DNA of 59,228 nt from Lentimicrobiaceae bacterium (GTDB lineage: Bacteria > Bacteroidota > Bacteroidia > Bacteroidales > F082), in assembly GCA_002708315.1 (NCBI GenBank), contig PANC01000012.1:55211-114438 (forward strand). The letters are read 5' to 3'. The notes under the pieces are model-generated. The model searched no databases. It was given only the letters and a program-made list of their open reading frames with translations, and was not told the origin of the DNA. Positions within the stretch are counted from its first letter, which is position 1, and each line of letters starts with the position of its first letter. The position numbers and the translations under genes are program-made. This document shows positions 19,296-27,806 of this stretch, piece after piece.

Positions 19296-20753
19296 ATGAA
19301 AAGTTTTAATTTAACATTAATAATAGTTTGTTTTGTTTTAGTAGTTAGCTGTGGAGTTAATGATGCATCTAAAGATGGAGCTGCATTGCAAGACCCCACC
19401 ACAATAGTAATAGAGGGAACTATGGAGGCTGAATTAACAGCACCACCTTTTGTACCTGCTCCAGTTGGAGATCGTCCAGCAAAAAAGTTGATAGTAAACA
19501 TGGAGATTCTTGAAGAAGTAGGAGCCATGGCTGATGGTGTAGAGTATGTATATTGGACATTTGGAGGATCGGTACCTGGAAGTTTTATTAGAACTCGAGT
19601 TGGTGATGAGGTAGAATTTACTCTATCAAACCACCCAGAGAATAAATTGCCCCATAACATTGATTTACATGCGGTTACTGGCCCAGGAGGTGGGGCAACA
19701 TCATCGTTTGTGGCACCAGGTCATGAAAAGGTGTTTTCATTCAAAACTTTAAATCCAGGACTTTATGTTTATCACTGTGCTACTGCACCTGTAGGAATGC
19801 ATATTGCAAATGGTATGTATGGTTTAATTTTAGTTGAACCAGCTGGAGGTTTACCATCAGTAGATAAGGAATATTATATTATGCAAGGTGATTTCTATAC
19901 AAAAGGAGAAAATGGCGAACCAGGTTTACAGCCATTTGATATGCAAAAAGCGGTAGATGAAGATGCGGATTATGTAGTCTTTAATGGTAAAGTAGGGGCT
20001 TTAACAGGAGATGGAGTTATTACGGCTAATGTTGGTGAAACTGTTCGTTTGTATGTAGGTAATGGTGGTCCAAATCTAACATCATCATTCCATGTTATCG
20101 GTGAAATTTTTGATAATGTTCATGTAGAAGGTGGAGATTTAATAAACAAAAACGTTCAAACAACATCTATCCCTGCAGGTGGTGCTGCAATTGTTGACTT
20201 TAAAGTAGACGTTCCAGGAACATTTATTTTAGTAGATCACGCCATATTTAGAGCATTTAATAAAGGTGCTTTAGGAATGTTAAAGGTAAGTGGAGAAGAA
20301 GATAAGCAAATATACTCAGGTGAAATGCAAGAAGGTATTTATAACCCTGAAGGTGGAACAATACAAACAATGCCAGATGATGGATCTACTGTTGTTTCAG
20401 CTCCAGCCACTAATAAATCCTTAAGTGAGAAAATAGCTTCTGGTAAGCAAATTTATACGCAAACTTGTTTTGCTTGTCATCAATCAGAGGGTCAAGGTAT
20501 TCCAAATGCATTTCCTCCTTTAGCTAAATCAGATTATTTAAATGCAGATGTTAAAAGAGCCATTGGTAGTGTATTAAATGGTTTAACAGGTGAAATTACT
20601 GTTAATGGAGAAAAGTATAACAGTATAATGACTAAGCAAACCTTAACAGATGAAGAAATTGCGGATGTTCTGACATACGTTTATAATTCTTGGGGAAATA
20701 ATAAAACTAACGTAACCCCTGCGATGGTTTCTGAAGTTAAAAGTTCTCATTAA
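19296..20753 (+). CDS. nirK: Copper-containing nitrite reductase with fused cytochrome c domain (lipoprotein)
   Basis: This 485-residue enzyme reduces nitrite to nitric oxide. A signal peptide ends in a lipobox with Cys19, so the protein is anchored to a membrane. Two cupredoxin domains span about 60-335. The type 1 copper ligands are His120, Cys161, His169 and Met174. The type 2 copper ligands are His125, His160 and His315, with the catalytic Asp123 and His266. A c-type haem domain follows at about 375-468, with CFACH at 391-395. All key residues are present, so it should be active. The tethered haem can pass electrons directly to type 1 copper. It is the first gene of the cluster. Confidence 0.96.
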   Translation: MKSFNLTLIIVCFVLVVSCGVNDASKDGAALQDPTTIVIEGTMEAELTAPPFVPAPVGDRPAKKLIVNMEILEEVGAMADGVEYVYWTFGGSVPGSFIRTRVGDEVEFTLSNHPENKLPHNIDLHAVTGPGGGATSSFVAPGHEKVFSFKTLNPGLYVYHCATAPVGMHIANGMYGLILVEPAGGLPSVDKEYYIMQGDFYTKGENGEPGLQPFDMQKAVDEDADYVVFNGKVGALTGDGVITANVGETVRLYVGNGGPNLTSSFHVIGEIFDNVHVEGGDLINKNVQTTSIPAGGAAIVDFKVDVPGTFILVDHAIFRAFNKGALGMLKVSGEEDKQIYSGEMQEGIYNPEGGTIQTMPDDGSTVVSAPATNKSLSEKIASGKQIYTQTCFACHQSEGQGIPNAFPPLAKSDYLNADVKRAIGSVLNGLTGEITVNGEKYNSIMTKQTLTDEEIADVLTYVYNSWGNNKTNVTPAMVSEVKSSH

Positions 20754-20771
20754 TCATTAATATAAATAAAT

Positions 20772-21542
20772 ATGAGACCCATTTTTAGATTGATAATCTG
20801 TTTATTTATGTTTTGTACGGTTAGTGCAAATTGTCAATCTAAAATGGTTAAAATTGAAGGAGGAACTTATATTCCTTTATACGGAAGAGATTCATTACAA
20901 ATTACTATTACTGATTTTCAAATGGATGTCTACCCTGTAACCAATCAGCAATATATAGAGTTTGTTAAGAAATATCCGAAATGGAAAAGATCTAACGTTA
21001 AAAAGTTATTTGCAGATGGAAATTATCTAAGAGACTGGAAATCTGATACACTTTTAAATGAAGATCAATCACTTAAAGCACCAATAACAAATGTTTCTTG
21101 GTTTGCAGCTAAAGACTACTGCGAATGTCAAGGAAAGCGACTACCAACATTAGATGAATGGGAATATGTAGCTATGGCAAACAAAGAAATGCCTGATGCT
21201 AGAAGGTTAAAAGACTATAATGAATTTATTCTCTCTTGGTATGAAAAGCCCAAGACTTCTACTAACCACATTGGTTCTACATTTAAAAATTATTGGAAAG
21301 TATATGACTTACACGGCTTGGTTTGGGAATGGACATACGACTTTAATTCTGTATTAATTTCCGGAGAGTCTCGCAAAGATGTAGATGATGATAGTAATTT
21401 ATTCTGCGGAAGTGCTGCTGTAGGGACTACAGATTTAATGAACTATGCAGCATTCATGCGTTATGCAATTAGAGGAAGTTTAAATGCAAATTACACAATG
21501 AAGAATTTAGGTTTTAGATGTGTGAAAGATGAAAACAACTAA
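20772..21542 (+). CDS. nirV: NirV-like SUMF1/formylglycine-generating-enzyme-fold protein
   Basis: A 256-residue exported protein with a signal peptide over about residues 1-22 and a SUMF1 fold: MVKIEGGTYIPLYG, YPVTNQQYIEFV, TNVSWFAAKDYCECQGKRLP, EWEYVA and a terminal LGFRCV. NirV was described as the SUMF1-like gene next to nirK in denitrifying proteobacteria. The active-site cysteine pair that true formylglycine-generating enzymes use to bind copper is absent from the corresponding C-terminal stretch, so sulfatase activation is unlikely and a role in NirK maturation is the better guess. It starts 18 nt after nirK. Confidence 0.85.
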   Translation: MRPIFRLIICLFMFCTVSANCQSKMVKIEGGTYIPLYGRDSLQITITDFQMDVYPVTNQQYIEFVKKYPKWKRSNVKKLFADGNYLRDWKSDTLLNEDQSLKAPITNVSWFAAKDYCECQGKRLPTLDEWEYVAMANKEMPDARRLKDYNEFILSWYEKPKTSTNHIGSTFKNYWKVYDLHGLVWEWTYDFNSVLISGESRKDVDDDSNLFCGSAAVGTTDLMNYAAFMRYAIRGSLNANYTMKNLGFRCVKDENN

Positions 21543-21548
21543 TTAGAT

Positions 21549-22250
21549 ATGAAAGCAATAAAATATATAGGAATTATTTTCATTGCAATTCTTCTAAGTA
21601 CATGTAAGGACAATTCAAGCAATGAAATTGGAAGTGTATATCAATGTCCTATGAAATGTGAAGGAGAAAAAACGTTTGACAAGCCTGGAAGTTGTAGTGT
21701 TTGTAAAATGGATTTGCAGCCTATTTCAATTGAGTTAAATGAAGAACCTAATCCTGAAGAAATTTCAGAAACCTCAATCTTCAACTTAGATTCTAAGTGG
21801 AATACTGAAGAAGGAGAAACCATACTGCTAGAAGATTTAAAAGGTAAAACATTAGTAATGGTTATGATTTATACAACATGTAAAGCTGCTTGCCCAAGAT
21901 TGGTTGCAGACATGAGGAATATAGAAAAACAAATTCCAAACAATAATGATTTGCGCTATGTTTTAATTAGTATAGATCCAGTAAATGACACTCCAGAACG
22001 TCTAAAAACATTTGCTATAGAAAATCAAATGGATGCAGAGCATTGGACATTCTTACAAGGAACAGCGAGTACAGTGCGTGAGTTTGCAAATGTACTTGCA
22101 GTTAAATACAAGCAGATTTCTCCATTAGACTTCTCACACTCAAATATTATAAGTGTGTTTAATGACAAAGGAGAATTGATGCATCAGCAAGAAGGTTTAG
22201 GAGTAGATAATAAAGAAACAGTTTCAACAATATTAGAGTTAATTAAATAA
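21549..22250 (+). CDS. SCO1/SenC-type copper chaperone lipoprotein with N-terminal heavy-metal-binding motif
   Basis: A 233-residue lipoprotein (lipobox Cys19). Residues 31-58 carry a CPMKC, then CSVCKMDLQP metal-binding motif of the kind found in periplasmic copper proteins. The thioredoxin-like SCO domain follows from about 75, with copper ligands Cys111, Cys115 (TTCKAACP) and His197 (DFSHSN). SCO proteins deliver copper or reduce cysteines during assembly of copper enzymes. In this cluster the client is very probably NirK, since no cytochrome oxidase or nitrous oxide reductase genes are nearby. It lies 6 nt after nirV and 6 nt before the RIC gene. Confidence 0.92.
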   Translation: MKAIKYIGIIFIAILLSTCKDNSSNEIGSVYQCPMKCEGEKTFDKPGSCSVCKMDLQPISIELNEEPNPEEISETSIFNLDSKWNTEEGETILLEDLKGKTLVMVMIYTTCKAACPRLVADMRNIEKQIPNNNDLRYVLISIDPVNDTPERLKTFAIENQMDAEHWTFLQGTASTVREFANVLAVKYKQISPLDFSHSNIISVFNDKGELMHQQEGLGVDNKETVSTILELIK

Positions 22251-22256
22251 AATTAG

Positions 22257-22967
22257 ATGTTAGTTAAAGAAGAAAATAAAGTAGCCGAAGTTGTAGTAAA
22301 TAATATTAAAGCTGCACACATTTTTAAAAAATATGGTATAGATTTTTGCTGTGGTGGTGATATCACACTTGAGAAAGCATGCAAAAAGAATAAAGCTAAT
22401 TTCACTGCATTAAAGGCAGAGATTGAAGCATTAGATAACAATACAAATACATCCTATAATTACAATAAATGGGAATTAGATTTCTTAATAGATCATATTG
22501 TAAATATTCATCATACGTATGTTGAAGAAAACATTCCAATACTTTTGCAGTATGTAAATAAGGTAGTAAAAGTACATGGGCATCATTATAATGAGCTTTT
22601 AAGAATCAATGAACTAGTAGAAATAGTAGTTAAAGAGTTAACCGCTCACATGAAAAAAGAAGAGCTAATACTATTTCCATATATAAAGCAACAAGTAAAA
22701 GCATTAAAAGAAGGAGTTAAAGCACCAACACCACATTTTGGTGCGGTAACCAGTACGATTAGCATGATGTTGGATGAACATGAAACAGCTGGAGATATCT
22801 TTAAAGAAATTGCTAATTTGAGTAATAATTTTACACCTCCAGAAGAAGCTTGCAATACTTTTAGAGCATTATACTCAAAACTCGAAGAGTTTGAGCAAGA
22901 CTTACATCAGCATATTCATTTAGAAAATAACATCTTATTTCCTAAAGCTATTCAACTAGAACAATAA
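22257..22967 (+). CDS. ric: Iron-sulfur cluster repair di-iron protein (RIC/YtfE/ScdA family)
   Basis: A 236-residue cytoplasmic protein. The N-terminal ScdA_N (DUF542) domain has the signature YGIDFCCGGDITLEKACK with Cys31-Cys32. A hemerythrin-like domain from about 75 supplies the di-iron ligands in HIVNIHHTY, HGHHYNELL, HMKKEELILFP, LDEHETAGD and HQHIHLENNILFP. The family repairs Fe-S clusters damaged by nitric oxide and can handle NO itself. Placement behind nirK fits protection from the NO that the enzyme makes. The only other NO-active protein here is NrfA, and no NO reductase gene is present. Confidence 0.95.
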   Translation: MLVKEENKVAEVVVNNIKAAHIFKKYGIDFCCGGDITLEKACKKNKANFTALKAEIEALDNNTNTSYNYNKWELDFLIDHIVNIHHTYVEENIPILLQYVNKVVKVHGHHYNELLRINELVEIVVKELTAHMKKEELILFPYIKQQVKALKEGVKAPTPHFGAVTSTISMMLDEHETAGDIFKEIANLSNNFTPPEEACNTFRALYSKLEEFEQDLHQHIHLENNILFPKAIQLEQ

Positions 22968-22995
22968 ATTAAGAACATTATAAAAAGATATAATT

Positions 22996-24279
22996 ATGAA
23001 AAAATTAATTTTTTCAGGACTCCTTATTATCTCAATAATAGGTGATATTTACTCACAAAAATTAGATATATCTGGTGAAATACGTCCAAGATTCGAATTT
23101 CGGAATGGTTATAAACTTCCAATGCCTGATGGTAATGATCCTGCAAGTTTTATTTCTCAACGCACTCGATTAAATGCATTTTATGGAGATAATAATTTTA
23201 GGGTTAAATTAGTTCTCCAGGATGTGAGAGTATGGGGAGATGTTCCACAACTAAATAAATCTGATATATACGGTACCGCTGTGCATGAGGCATGGGGAGA
23301 GGTAATATTCTCCGATAAATTCTTAGTGAAATTAGGTAGGCAAGAAATAATTTATGATGACCAAAGAATATTTGCTAGTTCTGGTTGGGCTCAGCAAGCT
23401 AGAAGCCATGATGCAGCCATAATCAAATATTTACCATCTTCCAACCACCGATTTGATTTGGGATTAGCCTACAATGCTAATGGTGAAAGCCTTTACAAAG
23501 TAGATTATACAGTTAATAACTACAAAACCTTTCAATATCTACATTATCAAGGTAATTTCGATAAAATTGGCTTGAGCTTTTTAGCTTTAAATAATGGGAT
23601 GGCATATACTCCCACAACCGACTCAACACAAAAAGTTGTCTACAGTCAGACCATAGGGCCAAGGTTCACTTATAAAGGTGATGAAGTTAATTTTAATGCG
23701 ACCTTTTATTATCAAGGTGGAAAAAATAAATTTAACAACTCGCTATCAGCAATGTACTTTACTGCAAATGTAAATTATGCATTATCTAATAAGTTCATTA
23801 TAGGATTGGGTGGGCAGTACCTTTCAGGAACATCTTCGGAAAACCAAGCTAATGCTAATGAGAGCGACAAATCTTTCAAGACATTTTATGGTGCAAATCA
23901 TAAGTTCAATGGATGGATGGACTACTTCTTTGTTGGAAGCTATATGTATAGTAACGGGCTGGTAGACATATATTTGCCACTTACACTAAAGGTTGATAAA
24001 TTTACATTCAAGTTAATCCCACATTACTTTATGGCTGCAGCAACAGTTGCAGAGCAACAAACAAATGGAACATGGAAAGACTTTAGTAGTGGACTAGGCT
24101 CTGAAATAGATTTTACTGCATCATATGCATACAACAAAAATGTAATTGTTAGTGCAGGTTACTCACAAATGTTTGCAACTGAAACCATGCAGGTGTTAAA
24201 AGGTGGAAATTACAAGAACACCAACAACTGGGCATGGGTTATGTTTACCTTTAAACCTACATTTTTCAAGTCAAAATAA
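22996..24279 (+). CDS. Alginate-export-type outer-membrane porin
   Basis: A 427-residue protein with a signal peptide (residues about 1-20, ending GDIYSQ) and an 18-strand-type beta barrel of the alginate_exp family, with RTRLNAFYGDNNFRVKL and AWGEVIFSDKFLVKLGRQE near residues 55-115 and a terminal FTFKPTFFK. It lies 28 nt after the RIC gene and 21 nt before nrfH, inside an otherwise purely nitrite-related operon. It may let nitrite or another anion into the periplasm. No alginate genes are nearby, so the family name should not be taken as its function. Confidence 0.82.
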   Translation: MKKLIFSGLLIISIIGDIYSQKLDISGEIRPRFEFRNGYKLPMPDGNDPASFISQRTRLNAFYGDNNFRVKLVLQDVRVWGDVPQLNKSDIYGTAVHEAWGEVIFSDKFLVKLGRQEIIYDDQRIFASSGWAQQARSHDAAIIKYLPSSNHRFDLGLAYNANGESLYKVDYTVNNYKTFQYLHYQGNFDKIGLSFLALNNGMAYTPTTDSTQKVVYSQTIGPRFTYKGDEVNFNATFYYQGGKNKFNNSLSAMYFTANVNYALSNKFIIGLGGQYLSGTSSENQANANESDKSFKTFYGANHKFNGWMDYFFVGSYMYSNGLVDIYLPLTLKVDKFTFKLIPHYFMAAATVAEQQTNGTWKDFSSGLGSEIDFTASYAYNKNVIVSAGYSQMFATETMQVLKGGNYKNTNNWAWVMFTFKPTFFKSK

Positions 24280-24300
24280 GCTCGAAGAATTTAAAATAGT

Positions 24301-24894
24301 ATGACAAAATTTCTTAAAATAATTTTACCACCAAAACAATGGCAATTTATAGTTGCCATTGTTGCAGGTATATTTTTTGGGTTAACTACATACATACTTT
24401 ATGTTTCAAATGCAGTATCCTATATGTCTGACGACCCTAAAACATGTATTAATTGTCATGTTATGAACACTGAGTATGCAAGCTGGGCAAAGAGTTCTCA
24501 CAGAGAAAATGCAACTTGTAACGATTGTCATGTGCCCCAAAATAATTTTATAAATAAATACTATTTTAAAGCAAAAGATGGGCTAAGACATGCTACAATG
24601 TTTACTCTACGACAAGAACCACAGGTTATTGTCATAAAAGAAGAAGGAAGTGAAGTTGTTCAAAAAAACTGTGTTAGATGTCATAATGACCTTATAACCG
24701 ATAATAAAATAATTGCCAAAACTAAGAAATTTGACCATTTCAGAACCGATGGACGAAAATGCTGGGAATGTCACCGAGAGGTTCCTCATGGAAGAGTTAA
24801 GAGCCTTTCATCTGCTCCTAATGCATATATACCAAATGTAAAAAAACCAATTCCAGAGTGGATAAATAAATTAGTAAAGTCAAAAACAAATTAA
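24301..24894 (+). CDS. nrfH: Cytochrome c nitrite reductase small subunit, membrane quinol dehydrogenase
   Basis: A 197-residue NapC/NirT family protein that takes electrons from menaquinol and passes them to NrfA. One N-terminal membrane helix (about 16-38) is followed by four CxxCH haem sites: Cys49-Cys52-His53, Cys73-Cys76-His77, Cys124-Cys127-His128 and Cys154-Cys157-His158. The first motif is followed by MNTEYASW, typical of NrfH. It is 6 nt upstream of nrfA. NrfH could in principle also feed the haem domain of NirK, but nothing in the sequence shows this. Confidence 0.95.
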   Translation: MTKFLKIILPPKQWQFIVAIVAGIFFGLTTYILYVSNAVSYMSDDPKTCINCHVMNTEYASWAKSSHRENATCNDCHVPQNNFINKYYFKAKDGLRHATMFTLRQEPQVIVIKEEGSEVVQKNCVRCHNDLITDNKIIAKTKKFDHFRTDGRKCWECHREVPHGRVKSLSSAPNAYIPNVKKPIPEWINKLVKSKTN

Positions 24895-24900
24895 AATCAC

Positions 24901-26418
24901 ATGAAAATGAGTAGTAAAAGAAAACCGATTTTAAACTGGCTATTATTTTTCGCGACTATTATTGCAGTTTTCTTACTTGGCTTATTAGCCTCTTCAATAA
25001 CTGAACGCAGAGCTGAAGAAGTAACAAGCAATAAACCTATGGTTAAACTAGACGAATGGGAGCCCAGAAATGAAGTTTGGAGAAAGAACTACCCAACAGA
25101 ATATGAATCATACATGTTAAATAACGAATCTGATTTTGCAACAAAATATAATGGCAATGCAATGATTGACATGTTGGAGGTTGACCCTAGCCTTGTTGTA
25201 TTGTGGGCAGGTTATGGATTTGCAAAGGACTATAACCAAGGCCGTGGACACACCTATGCAGTTGAAGATTTAAGAAATACGTTACGTACAGGTGGACCAA
25301 CTGGTTCAGATGATGGGCCAATGCCAGCAACATGTTGGACATGCAAAAGCCCTGATGTGCCAAGGGTAATGAACGAAGGTGGTGTTAAAGAATTCTATAC
25401 GGGTAAATGGTCTCGTTTGGGTGCAGAAATTGTTAACCCAATTGGTTGTGCAGATTGTCATAACAATGAAACAATGGACTTACAAATCTCACGTCCTGCT
25501 TTAGTTGAGGCATATGAAAGAATGGGAAAAGATATTAATGAGGTAACTCATCAGGAAATGAGATCATTGGTATGCGCACAGTGTCATGTTGAATACTATT
25601 TTGATAAGAAACGCCCGGGTGCAGAAGGTTCAGCATATCTTACATTTCCTTGGGACAATGGTATGTCAGTTGAAAGCATGGAAGAGTATTATGATGCAAT
25701 AAACTTTAAAGATTGGACTCACAAACTTAGCAAAGCTCCTATGCTTAAAGCACAACATCCTGGATATGAGGTATATTTGACAGGAATACATGCTGAAAGA
25801 GGTGTTAGTTGTGCCGATTGTCATATGCCATATATGAGTGAAGGCGGAAAGAAATATACTGACCATCACATACAATCTCCTCTAAATAATGTTGAAAATT
25901 CTTGTATGGTTTGTCACAAAGAAAAAACCGACCAGTTAATTAAAGATGTTTATGATCGTCAAGATCGAGTAATTGAAAACCGTGATAAACTTGAGGAACT
26001 TATTGTTAGAGCTCATGTAGAAGCAAAAACAGCATGGGACCTTGGTGCCACTGAAAACCAAATGAAGGATATTTTAATGGATATACGACATGCTCAATGG
26101 AGATGGGATTATGCTGCAGCAAGCCATGGAGGCTCTTTTCACTCACCTGTTGAAACCAGCAGAGTTATTGCAACAGGTATTACAACAGCCCAAGAAGGTC
26201 GCATAAAACTTGCGCGCTTACTCATGGAATTAGGTTATACAGGTGAAGTTCCTTATCCAGATATTAGCACTAAAGCTAAAGCGCAAGAGTTTATAGGTCT
26301 TCCTATGGACAAACTGAATAGCGACAAAGAAAAGTTTCTCAAAAACCTAGCTCCACAATGGGATAAAGAGGCTAAGGAGAGAGAATCTAAAATGCCAGTT
26401 GTATATACCAACAAATAG
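24901..26418 (+). CDS. nrfA: Ammonia-forming pentahaem cytochrome c nitrite reductase, catalytic subunit
   Basis: A 505-residue periplasmic enzyme that reduces nitrite by six electrons to ammonium and also reduces NO. It has the diagnostic CxxCK active-site haem motif at Cys145-Cys148-Lys149, then CxxCH haems at 183-187, 225-229, 304-308 and 335-339. Tyr232/Tyr233 after haem 3 and His286 in AQHPGYEVY fit the conserved active-site Tyr and His. The N-terminal hydrophobic segment (about 11-31) is a signal or anchor. The gene is complete and is followed by a terminator. Confidence 0.97.
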   Translation: MKMSSKRKPILNWLLFFATIIAVFLLGLLASSITERRAEEVTSNKPMVKLDEWEPRNEVWRKNYPTEYESYMLNNESDFATKYNGNAMIDMLEVDPSLVVLWAGYGFAKDYNQGRGHTYAVEDLRNTLRTGGPTGSDDGPMPATCWTCKSPDVPRVMNEGGVKEFYTGKWSRLGAEIVNPIGCADCHNNETMDLQISRPALVEAYERMGKDINEVTHQEMRSLVCAQCHVEYYFDKKRPGAEGSAYLTFPWDNGMSVESMEEYYDAINFKDWTHKLSKAPMLKAQHPGYEVYLTGIHAERGVSCADCHMPYMSEGGKKYTDHHIQSPLNNVENSCMVCHKEKTDQLIKDVYDRQDRVIENRDKLEELIVRAHVEAKTAWDLGATENQMKDILMDIRHAQWRWDYAAASHGGSFHSPVETSRVIATGITTAQEGRIKLARLLMELGYTGEVPYPDISTKAKAQEFIGLPMDKLNSDKEKFLKNLAPQWDKEAKERESKMPVVYTNK

Positions 26419-26445
26419 AAGATTTTTTTAAACAAATAATTATTT

Positions 26446-26480
26446 AAAAAGGCTGCCACCTATGATGTCAGCCTCTTTTT
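26446..26480 (+). terminator. Rho-independent terminator after nrfA
   Basis: The stem AGGCTG (26450-26455) pairs with CAGCCT (26469-26474), and a C followed by five T residues follows directly. It lies 32 nt after the nrfA stop and marks the end of the nirK-nrfA transcription unit. Confidence 0.75.
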
Positions 26481-26504
26481 AACTCATAGTTAATGTTCCA
26501 ATTA

Positions 26505-26527
26505 AATTATTCGTTGAACAAATAATT
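26505..26527 (+). promoter_or_regulatory. Operator-like palindrome upstream of resB
   Basis: A 23-bp inverted repeat: outer arms AATTATT and AATAATT, inner arms GTT and AAC around a central G, with one mismatched pair between. It ends 24 nt before the resB ATG. No TAnnTTTG element was found beside it. The binding protein is unknown. Confidence 0.35.
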
Positions 26528-26551
26528 ATATGTGCTCAATATTTATCTAAA

Positions 26552-27796
26552 ATGAACACAAATAGGCCTACATGGACAAAACCCTGGTCGTATAAAGAAG
26601 GCATATTAATTTCTCTGTCTTTATTATTTCTTGGAATTGGACTAGAATATTTATCAAATGGGATAGGTACAGATAACTTACTTATATATCCAAACAATCT
26701 GTATATGGGTATAATATTAGTGTCTTTAATTCTATTTCTATCAATAATTGGTAGACGTTGGACAATTACAGAATGGCTTCAAAGTACATCGGCAGCAATA
26801 TGTTCAATAGGGCTACTATTATTTGTTTCACTACTAATGGGGCTAACATTACAATACGACGATGGAGCTGACGAAATTGTCAAAATGTTGGGTCTTTCTC
26901 ACATATTAACATCATGGCAATATTTATTAGCCAATTTATTAATATTACTAAGTCTTGGTTTAACCACAGTTAAAAGTATTTGGAACTTTAAGTGGAACAA
27001 ATTGGGATTTACAATTAGTCATTTGGGGTTATGGATTGTAATCTTTGGAGGTAATTTTGGGAGCATACAACTTGAAAGGCTACAAGTAAAATTAATTGAG
27101 GGTGAAATATCAAATATTGCCACCGACAATTTAGGTAAACCGATTACAGAGCTTCCTTTTGCAATAAAATTAAACGATTTTATTCTTGAAGAATATAATC
27201 CAAAAATAGCATTGGTTTACAATGATGCTGGAATTATGTTCAAGGATGAAACTAGTAGCGTAGTAATTGCCGAGTTAGGTAATTATGGAACAATTTCCAA
27301 ATGGAATATAGAAGTCCTGGAATACATATATTCATCTGCCAAGGCGGGCAATAGATACTACCAGATTAACGAACCAGGAGCAGCGCCTTCAGCTCGCATA
27401 AGGGCTACTAATCTAGCAGGTAATAGCGTCGAAGGATGGTTGCATTGTGGAAGTTTCAATCGCCAGTATGAATCTTTAAAACTTGATGATGAATACTCTG
27501 CAATTATGCTATTTCCCGAACCCAAAGAGTACATATCAAAAATTGAAATACTCTCAACGGAAAGACCTCCAGAAAGTACTAGTTTAGAAGTCAACAAACC
27601 CTATTATATTGATGGCTGGAAGTTATATCAAATGGGATATGACTATGAACTTGGAAGGTGGTCAAATACTTCAATAATTGAAGTTATAAGAGATCCTTGG
27701 TTAGGGATAGTTTATGCCGGAATATTTATGATGCTTGCAGGAGCTGTATTCATGTTCTGGGTTGGATCAAAGAAAAAGGTAAAACATAACAATTAA
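26552..27796 (+). CDS. resB: ResB-like cytochrome c biogenesis protein (system II)
   Basis: A 414-residue membrane protein with four hydrophobic segments in the first 170 residues, a large periplasmic domain, and a final membrane helix (about 385-405). The phrases FTISHLGLWIVIFGGNFGSI and the YQMGYDYELG region near residues 365-375 are typical of ResB/Ccs1. ResB works with CcsA to carry haem across the membrane and attach it to apocytochromes. It sits directly behind nrfHA and 10 nt ahead of ccsA, so it probably serves the haem proteins of this cluster. Confidence 0.9.
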   Translation: MNTNRPTWTKPWSYKEGILISLSLLFLGIGLEYLSNGIGTDNLLIYPNNLYMGIILVSLILFLSIIGRRWTITEWLQSTSAAICSIGLLLFVSLLMGLTLQYDDGADEIVKMLGLSHILTSWQYLLANLLILLSLGLTTVKSIWNFKWNKLGFTISHLGLWIVIFGGNFGSIQLERLQVKLIEGEISNIATDNLGKPITELPFAIKLNDFILEEYNPKIALVYNDAGIMFKDETSSVVIAELGNYGTISKWNIEVLEYIYSSAKAGNRYYQINEPGAAPSARIRATNLAGNSVEGWLHCGSFNRQYESLKLDDEYSAIMLFPEPKEYISKIEILSTERPPESTSLEVNKPYYIDGWKLYQMGYDYELGRWSNTSIIEVIRDPWLGIVYAGIFMMLAGAVFMFWVGSKKKVKHNN

Positions 27797-27806
27797 CGAA
27801 TTTATT

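Noticed and set aside
19296-22967. Proof of recent transfer of the NirK block from base composition
   Set aside because: A rough look at isoleucine codons in nirK and nrfA showed no clear difference, so composition alone does not support transfer.
22996-24279. Alginate biosynthesis or export locus
   Set aside because: Only the porin fold resembles AlgE. No alg genes are present and the context is nitrite reduction.
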